Origin: Marsupella aquatica
Taxonomy: Eukaryota; Marchantiophyta
Length of the DNA: 64,000 bases
Assembly: GCA_973895155.1 (NCBI GenBank)
Contig: OZ316891.1
Location: 12,028,001 to 12,092,000, forward strand
Direction of reading: 5' to 3'
The first letter of the stretch is position 1, and each line of letters starts with the position of its first letter. Both the position numbers and the translations under genes were made by a program. Shown here one piece after another: positions 11,412 through 22,800 of this stretch. The notes beneath the pieces are model-generated. The model did not search any database. It was not told where the DNA came from and worked only from the letters and a program-made list of their open reading frames with translations.

Positions 11412-13843
11412 CTGTGAGATAGATTCGTTGTGTCCGTTTAATACAGAACTTGTATAAAGTATCTCTCAATCATGCCTCTACCTCATTATATGCTACCTAC
11501 AACAGATTACCTCCCGCTTTAGATAGAATGTCGAATTAATCTGGTGTGCCAAGCAGCCAGTTTGTATGTCTGAAAGTCTAATATTGACTCGCAAGGTCCC
11601 TCAGGTCCCGAAATGTGCTTCGGATAGTTCAACGTAACGTTCTAACTCTGGCCACAGCCCCACCTTTATATGTTATGGGGTTGTCAAATCTGTGAAAGAT
11701 AAGGTCTTCGCATCTACTGCTCTTTGTTTTGAGCATCACAAATAACATCCAGAAGAACAAACGATGAGCTGTGAACTCTGCGTTATTGAGCATAGCCGGT
11801 ATTAATAGATAGAATCAGATATCCACGGGGTCAGGAGGGAACAAAGATTATTCTAGCGAAGCTTGGGCCACGTGCTCGGAGATTGTGAAACTACTCCCAT
11901 GTATCATAGAGCTCGGATAACTGCAGCCTTAAATATATCATAAATTATCTGGAGCTTTGATTACTTTAAGTGCAGTGTCACAAGAGCATTAAGCTTGACC
12001 CTGTTGTTTGTGATGTCCGGGATTGCTTTAAACTTAGCACAGGCCAGTTCTGAATTTATGAAAATACCATACATTTCCTCCAGTTCCGAATGGAAGGACA
12101 ATGTCATGACTTCAAGCAGCCTCGTCTTGGAAAACAGGCTTGGTTTTAATCCAGGCTTTACGATTGCAACCCCTCTTGATTCTTGCTAGAAATTGATCAA
12201 TTGTTGATTGGCATTATTCTGTAGATTTGTCAATAGAACCAGACCATATGCAGTCTGCTAACATAAGACAGGAGACAGTTTTCAATTCACTCGGGGCCAA
12301 CCTTCTCAAATTGTTGTTTCAGTTCCCACACTTTCGGTGAAATTTGCAAGTCTAGTCATTGAGAAGGGCACAGCAACTGACTCCAGCAAAACAAATTCAT
12401 TTTATGTTGAGCATTTGCCCTGGTTTAGAGTGCCCACTGCCACGTTCAAAGGTACACTCCTTTGGCACTTATATACTCGATTCCCCAGCACAGCGATTCC
12501 CCAACACACAAACAAGATTACCATATGTCTAGGTATATCTTAGTTTGTTTGTCCACGAGGCATTCTCCCCTGGAGGGAAAATCAGGGGTAACATGGAAAA
12601 TGTTCTGTGTTGTCGTGAGTGAACCCCTTGTCTCCGCTCGTAGCCACCAGCAGGGCAATGTGGCAATTAGGAGTGAAGTGGAGCGACTCAACTCATGTCC
12701 ACCGTTGCCAGTGGGAGATGGACATATATGCCCTACTTGAGCCTGTACTTGAATCATAACTTCACTCCCTCACACTCTTTGCAACCTTGGTTTTTTTCAC
12801 GGCCTTGGAGTTTCCTTACACTCTCACATCTGTATCCAAGGGTAAAAAAGTTGCAATAATGAAGCCAATAATGCAATCACACTCAGACATGTACAAGGAA
12901 CATTCTGGGGCCATAAAAGTACAGCGAGAGGGAGTTGAAGGATGCAAGTTGAAGGATGCAGGACAAAAGCAAATGAGGGTGCGAGGAAGACTTGTTCAGT
13001 CTTCTTGTGACCAAAGTGCTCTTTGGTCATGCTATGTTTACGACTGATCACTAGTGTATCTTGCAAAATTCCTGACGCATGGTTGCGTCATGTCAGCCCT
13101 CTTCACCACAAACACAAATGACAATGTCTGTGGTGACAAATAAACATGATCATTTGTGTTTATCGCAACACCAGCAGAATTGGTTAGACCCGGAACCCTA
13201 TAAACTAAGGAAAGTTCAAAATTAACATGCCAAACAACAAAGAGTGAGAGAAAATTGGGGACAAGAAAAGAAAGCAGGTGGAAGGTTAGGGTGGGCAAGA
13301 TGAAAAGTGTTCTTCGATGAGACCCATGAGTGATCCAGACAGTTTGTAGTACACCTAAATCAATGTCCCCAAAATCCCATCTCAAAGGTTTGGTTGGGGA
13401 GAAAACTTTGGTTTAGGGCTCCATCAAGCAATTGCCTCTACAGTGAACTCTAGCTAAATGCACATTCCATAAGTGCTTACCCTCTAATAGTGCAAGCCAT
13501 CTTGTTCTTCCCTTATTTTTTTACACATGATTAGCACTTTTTAAGCATTTTTTCTAAGCGCACACAGGGTTAAAATCATTTCACTAATCTACAACTTTAT
13601 AAGTGCTTACCCTTGATAAGTGCTTGTATGCGCTTCTATGTAAATGCATAAACTCCTGAAATCTCATTTACCAATAAATGCATGGCCATTTTTAGTAGAG
13701 TATAGAATGTACTTAAGGAGTGTGGGCACAGAATTAGGGCAGGGAAACTAGGTACGAGGCTGACTACTCACTGATGGAGGGGTCCACAAATTGTAGCTCG
13801 TGGATCATCAAGGTCACTGAATCTTGGTGTGATCTGGTATATT
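11412..13843. other. Intergenic, no gene seen
   Basis: 3' flank of the BSD gene followed by AT-rich DNA. A TATAAA-like hexamer near 11450 could serve in 3' end formation. Short open frames at 11995-13385 show no family motifs or splice logic. Confidence 0.3.
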
Positions 13844-13995
13844 GTAAGTATCCTGCCTGGGGAGTACGTTTGCAAGAATGAACTCAAAGGAATTGATCAG
13901 GCCCGCACAAGCGGTAGAGCATGTGGTTTAATTCAATGCAACACAAAGAACTTTACCAGGGCTTGACATGCCGCGGATAGTTTTGAAAAGAAAGA
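13844..13995 (+). pseudogene. rrn16: Fragment of plastid-type 16S rRNA gene in nuclear DNA
   Basis: Contains, in order, the 16S landmarks GTAAGTATCCTGCCTGGGGA, a slightly altered CTCAAAGGAATTGA, GCCCGCACAAGCGGTAGAGC, ATGTGGTTTAATTCAATGCA and ACCAGGGCTTGACATGCCGC. These match the second-half helices of plastid 16S rRNA with scattered transitions and a small deletion after AATTGA. Only about 150 nt of a roughly 1.5-kb gene remain, so it is a decayed plastid-to-nucleus insert (NUPT). A mitochondrial or bacterial source is less likely because of the plastid-like GGGCTTGACATGCCGC. Confidence 0.85.
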
Positions 13996-14402
13996 GTATT
14001 TACAATGTGCATTGGGAGTTTTGAAGTCACTATCCTTGTTCATTGATTTCAATTTGTGGTGCTCAATCTGCCATAGCCCACACAAGTTGGTCTCAAATCC
14101 CTGTAAACCCTGGATAATCACACATTTAACAAACCAATCGAAATGAATCACATCCATCCATCCATCCATTAGTGTACTTGTGAGGGGATGTGCTCTTATC
14201 AAGACATGCAACACCTAGTTTAGTGCACGCCAGATCTCTCTAAGTTTACAGTACTAATGTTTACCTAGTTTAGCCACGCCCTACATTTTTGAAAAAATCA
14301 CCGTGTCTCGTAAAATCCTCGGTTACCGTACCGTCCTGGTCACCTGGACATGAGTACCTGAGTCTGCCGTCTCAGACGACGACAACACATCTGTAGAGAC
14401 GC

Positions 14403-14753
14403 TCAGAGGCATTCGTTCTGACCGGTCATCTGAATAATGGAGGGCCGAGATTGCAAGAACTCAAGAACGCTTTCTTCGGAGTTCAGTGGGCCCAAGAATT
14501 TGTTTACGCGCGGGACTTCTCCTCGTGCAGTCTTCACTCTTCGGTTAGTCTTTGGTGAGTATTGAGTCTTCGCTTCACTGCTCTTGGAAATCTCGTCAGT
14601 TTGACATGAATTGCTTTTCTTTTCTTTGCTCGTCTCTGCGCTCGTGTGGAGATGACCTCTTTGCCGTTGTTTCGAGTATGTTTTCGTAAGAAGGCGAGGA
14701 GGGGTGCATGCTTCCTTGGACATCACTCGAACTTCTCCTTTAAATGATTTCAT
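14403..14753 (-). CDS. Hypothetical basic small protein, 116 aa
   Basis: Single open frame with an ATG at 14753, rich in Ser, Lys, Arg and Thr, ending in a short hydrophobic segment around EESVLEFLQSRPSI. No family recognised. It could be the first exon of a longer gene or chance. No TATA or splice site was decisive. Confidence 0.25.
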   Translation of the reverse strand: MKSFKGEVRVMSKEACTPPRLLTKTYSKQRQRGHLHTSAETSKEKKSNSCQTDEISKSSEAKTQYSPKTNRRVKTARGEVPRVNKFLGPLNSEESVLEFLQSRPSIIQMTGQNECL

Positions 14754-15315
14754 TGTTATGTGATGGAAATCGCGCTTTCTGCTTTCTCTCGCGTTTCTGT
14801 TTCATGTTTCTGAGTCGAAGGTTAGAAGGCAGGCGGAATGCTGAGTGTCTTCAATGAGATGAGGCGACGAAGCTGCTCGATTACCAGCGGCTGCGATTTT
14901 GGGGCAGGGCATTAAAAATACGACCGGTTTGCGCTTGGCATTGTTCACACAATCGGCCTAAATGAGTCTTGATCGCCGACGCCGTTACAGTACAGTACTA
15001 TAGAATTCTTGCTCTGGTCATGATCTCGAATGCCGGTTTTGAAGAGAAGTGTTCAAGACTCTTGTGGATTCATCATTTGACTGTTGACAGTATCTCAACA
15101 CTCATCATGCGCGCTTGCGAGCGACACCCGGATGCCGAGTTAATCAAAATCGTCTTGAAATGAGTAGATCACAACTGATAACGCTTGTTGTCGAATCACT
15201 CCAGGACATGCGACTGGCATTTCCGTCCCGGAATGAGATTTGTCCAAATGTCTACACGGTTCTCACAGGTCATATCCCGCCGCGTCTTGTCCATCTCAAG
15301 CGTTTGTTTTGCGTC
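14754..15315. other. Intergenic region upstream of the kelch-like gene
   Basis: No gene supported. It contains short palindromic TACAGTACAGTACTATAG-type sequence near 14987, a flavour of GTACTGTAC repeats that recurs elsewhere in the window. Confidence 0.3.
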
Positions 15316-15321
15316 TATATA
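15316..15321 (+). promoter_or_regulatory. Candidate TATA box of the kelch-like gene
   Basis: TATATA within GTCTATATAGG, about 435 nt upstream of the ATG. A GTAAGT-like donor near 15608 and the acceptor CCTTGTGTAG ending at 15710 suggest a 5' UTR intron of about 100 nt between this box and the start codon. Confidence 0.4.
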
Positions 15322-15754
15322 GGCAATCGATCTTAGATTGTACACATCGCAGACGCTGTCCACCGTGAGTTGATAATTGCAACGGCGTCGCCCTGTGTCC
15401 CGTCGTCCTCCGCGGCTCCTGCTTTTTCTACAACTATTCATATTTATTTCGAATGCATCCTCCTTAGTGAATCCAAAGCTATTACGGCCCGAGTCTTTCT
15501 CCATCGTTCCTTCGCTTAGCCAGATATTGATTCAGATCTCTCGATGCTTGTTGCAGCGACATCTCGGGCTTTTCCCTGCAATTCTCTCATGCCTACACGT
15601 AGCTCGATAGTAAGTTGAAGTCATCCAATTAATTAATGTGCATGTTGTTCTTTTCCACTCGCATCCCTTCTCCAGCTTTTCATAATTTCTCCAATCCACA
15701 CCTTGTGTAGGAGTTCACTCCCTTGAAACTTGAAATTCTACTGTAAGTGAAAAC

Positions 15755-17005
15755 ATGAGCGTCATTACAGACGCGCCAGAGCAAAATCTTCCTCACGTCC
15801 ATATTTCTGCTGTTCCTACGAGTGTCCCCGGACCTGGTGAACGGAATTATTTGGACTTGGTGCCCATGCATTCGGATTCGGTACCGTTGCTTGCGGATGG
15901 TGGGGGACTTGTATCAAAGATCTCGCCTGTTGACGTTGAGGAGGCTATCTCCGGTGTGACTGACGTACAACGTCCGTTCTCTTTGGCCGATCATCACGAT
16001 GGGGAGCGCAAACATGGGCCTTCTGACGCACCGCTTTTAGTGAGGTGTCCCAGAGGAGGTTTGCTGAGGTTAGGATTCGCATCTTGTGATTTGGCTGGTG
16101 GCTCTTGGCAACTGTTACCATTTTCTGTTCTTGTGCCGCGACCACCAGCCGATTTCGCCGGTACCTTCGATAGAATTTACAGCGGAGGCGGTCTGGTGCT
16201 GATGGAGAAGTTCGCGAAACAGCAGTACCTCCTCGTCGTCAGCAATCCGGCGAGCAACTCACAGCGCCAGTTGCCGCCAATGATGGAATTCTCCAAACCA
16301 GAAATTCTCGGAATTTTCGTCGATAATGCGACGGCGAGTTACAAAATTCCCGTCGTTCAACGCAAGTACAATGAAAAGGAGATGGATTTGGTCCTACTGC
16401 AGGAGTACGATTCCATCTCGAACTCTTGGGAATTCGCTGGACAATGGAGGAATAGATTTCAAGTGGAGCCAGTTGGAGCTGTGTACGTGAATGAAGCTCT
16501 GTTCTTTCTGACTTACGATAGGCAGACGCATGACGAGGGAAGACAGCAACCTGTTCATCACATCTACTATCTCAACGATTATGTGTGGGAGAGGCTGGAG
16601 TTACCGTTGGGGCTGGGCTTCCCTGCCATCTTTGAATACAGAGGTAGGCTGATGCTCGCAGGTAGCCTGCACTGTGGCGACTTGGACAACGGGGACGGCT
16701 CCTCCGCTGAGCAATCGGTGTTCATCTGGGAGCACGAATGGTCGCTCATGAGGTGGAAGGAAGTGTGCAACATGCCAGGTCCGTGGGTTGACGAGCTCTA
16801 CAAATGCGCTCCTGAGGAGGGCAGATGTACGCTGGAAGTCACAGCGGCCGGCAATTTCGTGTGTGTTGCGAGCTCCAATGGGAAGGTAACTAAATGCGAT
16901 ATAACCAAAAATGAATGGGCCTGGTTATCGAAATGCGACCTTCCGAAGTACGCGGATGGTGACAGCATGTTGCTCCTTGAACGGAGGCCCGATATCCCCG
17001 TATAG
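15755..17005 (+). CDS. Kelch / F-box-associated-like beta-propeller protein
   Basis: Intronless frame of 416 aa starting at ATG 15755. From about residue 90 onward it shows the alternating hydrophobic-glycine strands and W/Y spacing of plant F-box/kelch or F-box-associated propellers (GGLLRLGF, YSGGGLVLMEKF, EYDSISNSWEF, IYYLNDYVWERLELP, RLMLAGSL, NEWAWLSKCDLP). I see no F-box helix at the N terminus, which is instead low in structure and Pro/Ser/Asp-rich. So it may not be an SCF adaptor, or the F-box may be lost. Family members usually bind substrate proteins for ubiquitination. The function here is inferred from fold only. Stop is TAG. Confidence 0.6.
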   Translation: MSVITDAPEQNLPHVHISAVPTSVPGPGERNYLDLVPMHSDSVPLLADGGGLVSKISPVDVEEAISGVTDVQRPFSLADHHDGERKHGPSDAPLLVRCPRGGLLRLGFASCDLAGGSWQLLPFSVLVPRPPADFAGTFDRIYSGGGLVLMEKFAKQQYLLVVSNPASNSQRQLPPMMEFSKPEILGIFVDNATASYKIPVVQRKYNEKEMDLVLLQEYDSISNSWEFAGQWRNRFQVEPVGAVYVNEALFFLTYDRQTHDEGRQQPVHHIYYLNDYVWERLELPLGLGFPAIFEYRGRLMLAGSLHCGDLDNGDGSSAEQSVFIWEHEWSLMRWKEVCNMPGPWVDELYKCAPEEGRCTLEVTAAGNFVCVASSNGKVTKCDITKNEWAWLSKCDLPKYADGDSMLLLERRPDIPV

Positions 17006-18913
17006 ATAATTTATTGACATCCGGTTGCTCGTGTTTTCCGTGAACGAGCGTCTAACCGTGTTAGTGATTTACTATTGTGTTCCGATCTCATCTGCACACG
17101 ACTCTTCAATCTTTTGGATCTTGATCTATGCCCCAAACGACGTTAAGGGAACTTCAACTTCTTTTTACCAAATCTCCTGCATGCCAAGGCCATGTACATA
17201 ATTAATACAGGTGAGATTATGTCTTGAAGATCCTCTGCGTTGTGAGGACTATGCACTAGGTTTTTGCTCTGACGTAATTGGTGCCAGTCTCCGAGGCTTC
17301 ATTGGAAGTTGTGCTATGAGTTGACTCATGTCTCCGATGTTCAGTCTATAAATTTTGAGATAGTGACAGCTTTCTGGCAGTTTAATACCCGGTTCACTGA
17401 GCTCGACAGGGATTTCGAACGAATTAAAACCAAAGCGGAAAGGCAACCTACTTGGTTTATAGTAGAACCTCTTCGATACCCACGATGAAGGGATTACATG
17501 TTCAGGGAGATTGGTCGAATTTCCTTGTACCTTATCAAAGCTGCTCAGCAGACATCTCCTTAAATGTGTTATTTTCGTCGATTTTGTTTTCCTTGAACGA
17601 GGCAAAGTATTACTCTTGGGAATTTCTTGAACGAGCCACATTGCACCACAGATATTCTGCTCTCGGTAAGTGACAGATTTCCTTAATGTACATGACCAGG
17701 AGAAAACATATAGGATTTTCACGATTAGTTAAAGATAGGTTGACATTCAAGACTGACATGGTACATAAATTCTTAACGAGATCTAGGTGTAGTAAGTCAC
17801 AATCCCTACGGTGGTTAATTTCCCAAGTTATTATTATTGCTCCACACTCTTCTAAATTCATGCGCGTGATCTTTCTTTGTACCATTTGAACGCAGTATCT
17901 CGACCCTTCAATTCACAGCGGAGGGAAGAAATCGTCGCATCTAGAAATCCTTGACGCAATCGTCGATGAACTCAAACTGTCTGCTGTGTACTGTAGTTAT
18001 CTAATTCCATAAGTATGTTCCGTCAATAGTCCTTTGAAACCAGGCTTAATACCTGGAGTTATGGCACCTCACAGCTGTGCGCAAGCTTTTCCGCTTCAAT
18101 GCATGGTCGGATGTACTGGCCGTGTTACTATTTCGCTTCAGCTATCAATAGTTGTTGCGCTGGGCTTCCGTCCTACATTATTGTTCAATATTCAGCGGCG
18201 GGCCGGCGGCGCACAAACATTCTCATTACCGAATTACTCTTCAAGCATTAAATGCATGGCGGATGGTGGCTCACTTCCGTGCAAGCGTCGAAGTTAGTTT
18301 GCTGGTGTGAGGAAAAGTAGAATGGCTATGGTTACTTGGAAAGGCGGAATATGGTAGTTGCGCAATCCCTAATATCCCTAATATCTAGGAAGCCAGGAAA
18401 TTGCCACTTATGAATCTGAGATCGCTACATGTGAACGTGCTAGCGAGAACCCAGGTTTTCCATGAATTTGTGAGGACGACAAAAAAGGTTGAGGGCGATG
18501 ATTGTAGACGAGATAAACAGAAATGTTGTTAGTTGAAAACCAATTCAACTTTCTTATTATCACTCTAAACAGACAGGTACTCCAAACCTGGAGACCAGAC
18601 CAGAATCTCATACTAGGCCAAAACCAGGAGACAAGATCAGAGGCCAAAAAACCCAATAAAGGGAAGGAACGGGAAAGACCCCAAGAATACCAGGGAGACA
18701 AGATCTCATAGGCCAATAAACACAATAAAGGGAAGGAAAGTGAAAAGACACTAGAGAGGCCAAACAAAGAGAGGCCAAACAAAACAAGTGGAATCCCACA
18801 AAAACAATTGGACTGAAAACTGAAATGCCTGGTCGAGTTCCAAGAGTCACCCTACTCAGGTCTTGGTTTCAGGTATCCAGCGGGTCCAAACTCCTGGCTG
18901 GGAACCAGAAGGT
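17006..18913. other. Intergenic, no gene seen
   Basis: 3' flank of the kelch-like gene, then AT-rich DNA. Bases 18600-18740 contain two imperfect copies of a block with GAGACAAGATC, AGGCCAA and CAATAAAGGGAAGGAA. No exon is supported. Confidence 0.3.
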
Positions 18914-18963
18914 CTCGAGTAGGACACTCTTGGGGTTAGGGGTGTCCTACTCGAGTAGGACAC
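18914..18963. repeat. Perfect 22-bp palindrome with an inverted copy beside it
   Basis: Bases 18942-18963 are a perfect palindrome with half-site GTGTCCTACTC / GAGTAGGACAC. The half-unit CTCGAGTAGGACAC also occurs at 18914-18927, so 18914-18955 can form a 14-bp stem with a 14-nt loop. Three half-sites lie within 50 bp. Possible protein-binding or recombination site; no neighbouring gene explains it. Confidence 0.9.
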
Positions 18964-19828
18964 TGAGTGGTGGTGACATCTACGTCGATGAGATTCATTT
19001 GCTAAATTTGTATAAATCTTTACTATCGACAGGACAGGAGGGATTCAGTGAGGCCCAGTCTCCTCCGAGCTGAACAGACGGTTGCGTTGAAGAGATTTGG
19101 CTACAGTAGTTGATTGCTTTTCATATTACAGAATTCAATTCTCCTTAAGTCAGAAGTTGGATAAGAAAACTCCGTGCTGATGGAAGTGTTATCTTACCTG
19201 GAAAGCCTGGAGAACTTTAGTTCCCATTTTATGCATCATTCTAGCATGGCTTTCATACCTCACGATGCCCACAACTCTAGGTAACCCATTGCGAAAATAT
19301 TAGCCCACCTGGACGTCTGCAAACCAGCGTGTCTCCTGTGTTTGTGATTGGAACGGGGATTGGAAGTGCTATCGACCAAGAGCAGAGTTTCGTGAATGTT
19401 CTACTTTCATCAGACAATCGCAACAGACGTGTCCTTCTTTTCTAGTAACTGTGTTCAGATAGGGTTGTCCAGTGTCGTCCATCCCTTCGTGGACGAAGTA
19501 GCTATCGAAACTGCAAGTATGAGAGGTCACATCTAGAGACCCGCCCTACATGTGGGTCAACGACAGATCGACTATTGATCTCTACGGCAAACATTTGTTA
19601 TCAGTCACCAGAATGATGTGAGTATTTACAACTACAGTATCCTTGGTTACAGCGTCTATCCGCATCTCTCGATATTAATAAAGGTTTACAGGAGTTAGAA
19701 CGATCTACAGCTAGATTAGGAGCAGCGATGTTATCAGCAGGGTAAGTCGCCATTATCAACTAGTCAGTGCATGCACACAGTTATTGCTTCTTTCCCGTCC
19801 TTGAGTTGGATTACTTAGCTGTACCTAG
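18964..19828. other. 3' flank of the pectin methylesterase gene
   Basis: No gene supported. It must hold the 3' UTR of the minus-strand pectin methylesterase; no canonical poly(A) signal was seen. Confidence 0.3.
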
Positions 19829-22800
19829 CTAGGTATTTGGCCACGTAGCGGTCCCGTTCGGCCATGTTGTACCAAGCCACTGCCCGTCGTTCACGAAGTT
19901 CAAGCCCAAGTACGGTAGCACGTCGGTGTCGGTGAGGAGCTTAGCCCACGGCGCTCGATGTGAGAGATTCGCTCCAGGCCCAGTCAATTGGTATTGGCCG
20001 AAAAACGTCGTGCTACAAAATTCTCAGACAACGAAAACTGTCAGCAGATTCAATATCGAGAGAATTGAAAGTTCAAGCATAATAATTGTACATAGCTAGA
20101 AGGCCGGGTGACGAGCTCTCGTTGGAGCACGCCATCAGTTACATAGGCCAGCCTGCCCGACATGATGATACAACATGTCGAATTGTCGCCCGTGATTCAC
20201 GACATTCAGAAGTTCTCTGAACCTCAGAAGAGCGGTGGAGGCAATGATTTAAGTACTATATCGTCCTGGGGAACACATGTTATAAATTGTCCTGGGGAAC
20301 ACATGTTATAAATTGTCCTGGGGAACACGTATTATAAGCTCTGACAATACTTGAAGTTAGCTCATCATTTCGGCACCAATCCACAGATAGGCTGTTCAAT
20401 TAATTCATTCTGGTATTCGTTTCAATTACTGGGTATGTAAGTCGTTGATGGTGCTTTATCTGCCGTTTGTGAGCTGCTCCCGAAGTTTTCTCTAGCAAAT
20501 TTACTTTTAACTCTCGTTCCTGCTCGATATATCAGTTCGAAGGGAAACTGTGGACGAACAATGCTGTAGCTGGTGGTGGGTTCAGTGCAAATATACGTTT
20601 TCTAATAATGTACTGCATGCATGGTTGAGAATCCTAAATCTTGAATGAAGGGAAACGAACGAGTTCAGTACTTGCGAAGCTTTTGGAAAGTCAGAGGCTT
20701 CAGCACCTCAACAACTATGAAGGACAGCTCGGGAAGTCGGGAATGTTATCCCGAGTTGTCCTCACAAAAATCCCAGGAATGAGGACAGCGGTCCTTTGAG
20801 TGCGGGAGTGATTGTTTTGATTTCTTCCAAACATTAGAGAGAAATAAGTCGCTTCATCAAAAAGCTCTGGCAGAGAAATAAACGAAGCCCATAAGAGCTT
20901 TCCTCCGTCCATTTTTGGGAGAGAGTAGAGTGACCCTTCAAATGTTATCGTGAATAAAGAACAACGAGGGTTCGCCCAAACGTTTAGCAACACTCAGGAT
21001 GGAACCCTGGTCTCGGTGTCTGTAATTAATGAGATCAAGCAATAACTGGAGTTTGAGCCGTCACTAGCGTCAGTGGTTCCAATAACAGCTCGTTTATGGC
21101 GACGATCATCAACATTTCCAGTCAAGCAACGATCGAAGACGGAGGATATTGGTGAGTAAGGCACCTTTGTCTTCGGGGATCGCCAAAGTCGCTCCATCCT
21201 TCAGCAGAGATGATGTCATCCAAGTATGTACGCGCGAACACTATGCGGGCGTAGGGTGACCATGCGCGTCCAAGATAGAGCGTCCCCGAACCCGTCACAG
21301 AACACCGGTCGAACGAAAAGCCAGTGTCGTCCTCCGGAGACAACCTCTGATGCGCAGCTATTGCCCCGAATGATGTCGCGATTGAATGCAGATGGCATCC
21401 CTGAAGAGATTGTGGACAAGAAGAATTCAGACAAGAAGATCAATCCAGACACGAACAGGTAAACAGGGTTGTGCGAACTATTTAGTAAACACATTAGAGG
21501 GAAGGCAGATGATAACGACTTCCCAGTCAGTTTTACACCCTGTACATATCCATTTTTGAAAGTGGCTCATTTTTGTTTGAGCTATCGTTTTGTAGGTGGC
21601 GACTTGTGGATTTGTAATTTAGAGCTGGCGCATAAACAGCTAATGATCCCTTTCGTTGTTCTCTGCAGTGATATTAATTTCATACTTAGAATAATGCTCA
21701 CATTCTTGACGAAATCTTCGCACAAGCCATTCAACGAATATATATAAAATCGATCGAAGCGCAGCCACGTACCTCGAACAGCGAGCGACCATTCCCGAAA
21801 ATGAAGTCAATTGAGCCTTCAATGTAGCAGTTCATATAGTAGTGGCGGCCAGCGTAGTCATAGAGAGTGTCCTGAGCTCCAAGGAAACTGCAGTGATAAA
21901 AGGCGGCTCTGTCTCCATTCATCAGAAACGCTACTGCTTGGGCTCCAACAGCACCCGGTTCTGGTGGCGGCGCGGAATTCTACAAGTTATCATCAAGAAC
22001 GCTGATTGAGAGTCATTGAGGTGTTTTGCAGGTTTACTTTGATCGATCGGCTATAGAATGATAAAACGGCCCGGGTATTAATCTTACACATGTCTTCAAC
22101 AGAGCACAATTGTTGACTTCATTGACAGAAGGCAACTGACCTCATTCCAAGGCAGACGAAGACGGCGAAATAGTATTAATTATCATGACAGAGCAGAAGT
22201 ACGAGTTCGAGCTTGCGGGCAACACTTGTACCAACGACGTCACGAACTGAGTCAAAATCCGAGAACCGACCTGAAACACCATGTGCTGGGCGACGAAGCC
22301 GTCCGAAAGTATGGTCACGGAAGCGCTCTTCATTGTTCCGTACAGGGCCGACGAGGCGTTAAATTTACTTGTCGAGAATAGCACCTCGTATCTAGTCTCG
22401 TCAGATTCGTCATTGATTGTGCTGGCTGTAGAATTCCAGCTGACGACCGTCTCACCGCTCTCACCTCCACCTCCATGAAAGGTTATGAACGGCTTGTTGT
22501 AGGGAACTAGGACCTTTTCCCTGCGTGCAGCCGTACAAAACTCATTCCGTAAGCGACATTCATCCGAACTATCCGTAATGAATAAAACTCGATCGTATAG
22601 GTAGGCCAAACCAGTTCACAAACATTGACTGAGGACCCTCGACGATGTCAAGGCTGCTACATTCAAGCTGGACAGATGGAGGCTATCAATTTGTTCTGAA
22701 GCTAGCAGTAAAAATCACCAACTTCAAAGAATTTTTTCTGAGTTGGAAATCTATGCCAATCCAAGATCCTTAGCGCGTAATCTATGCCAATACATGTAAC

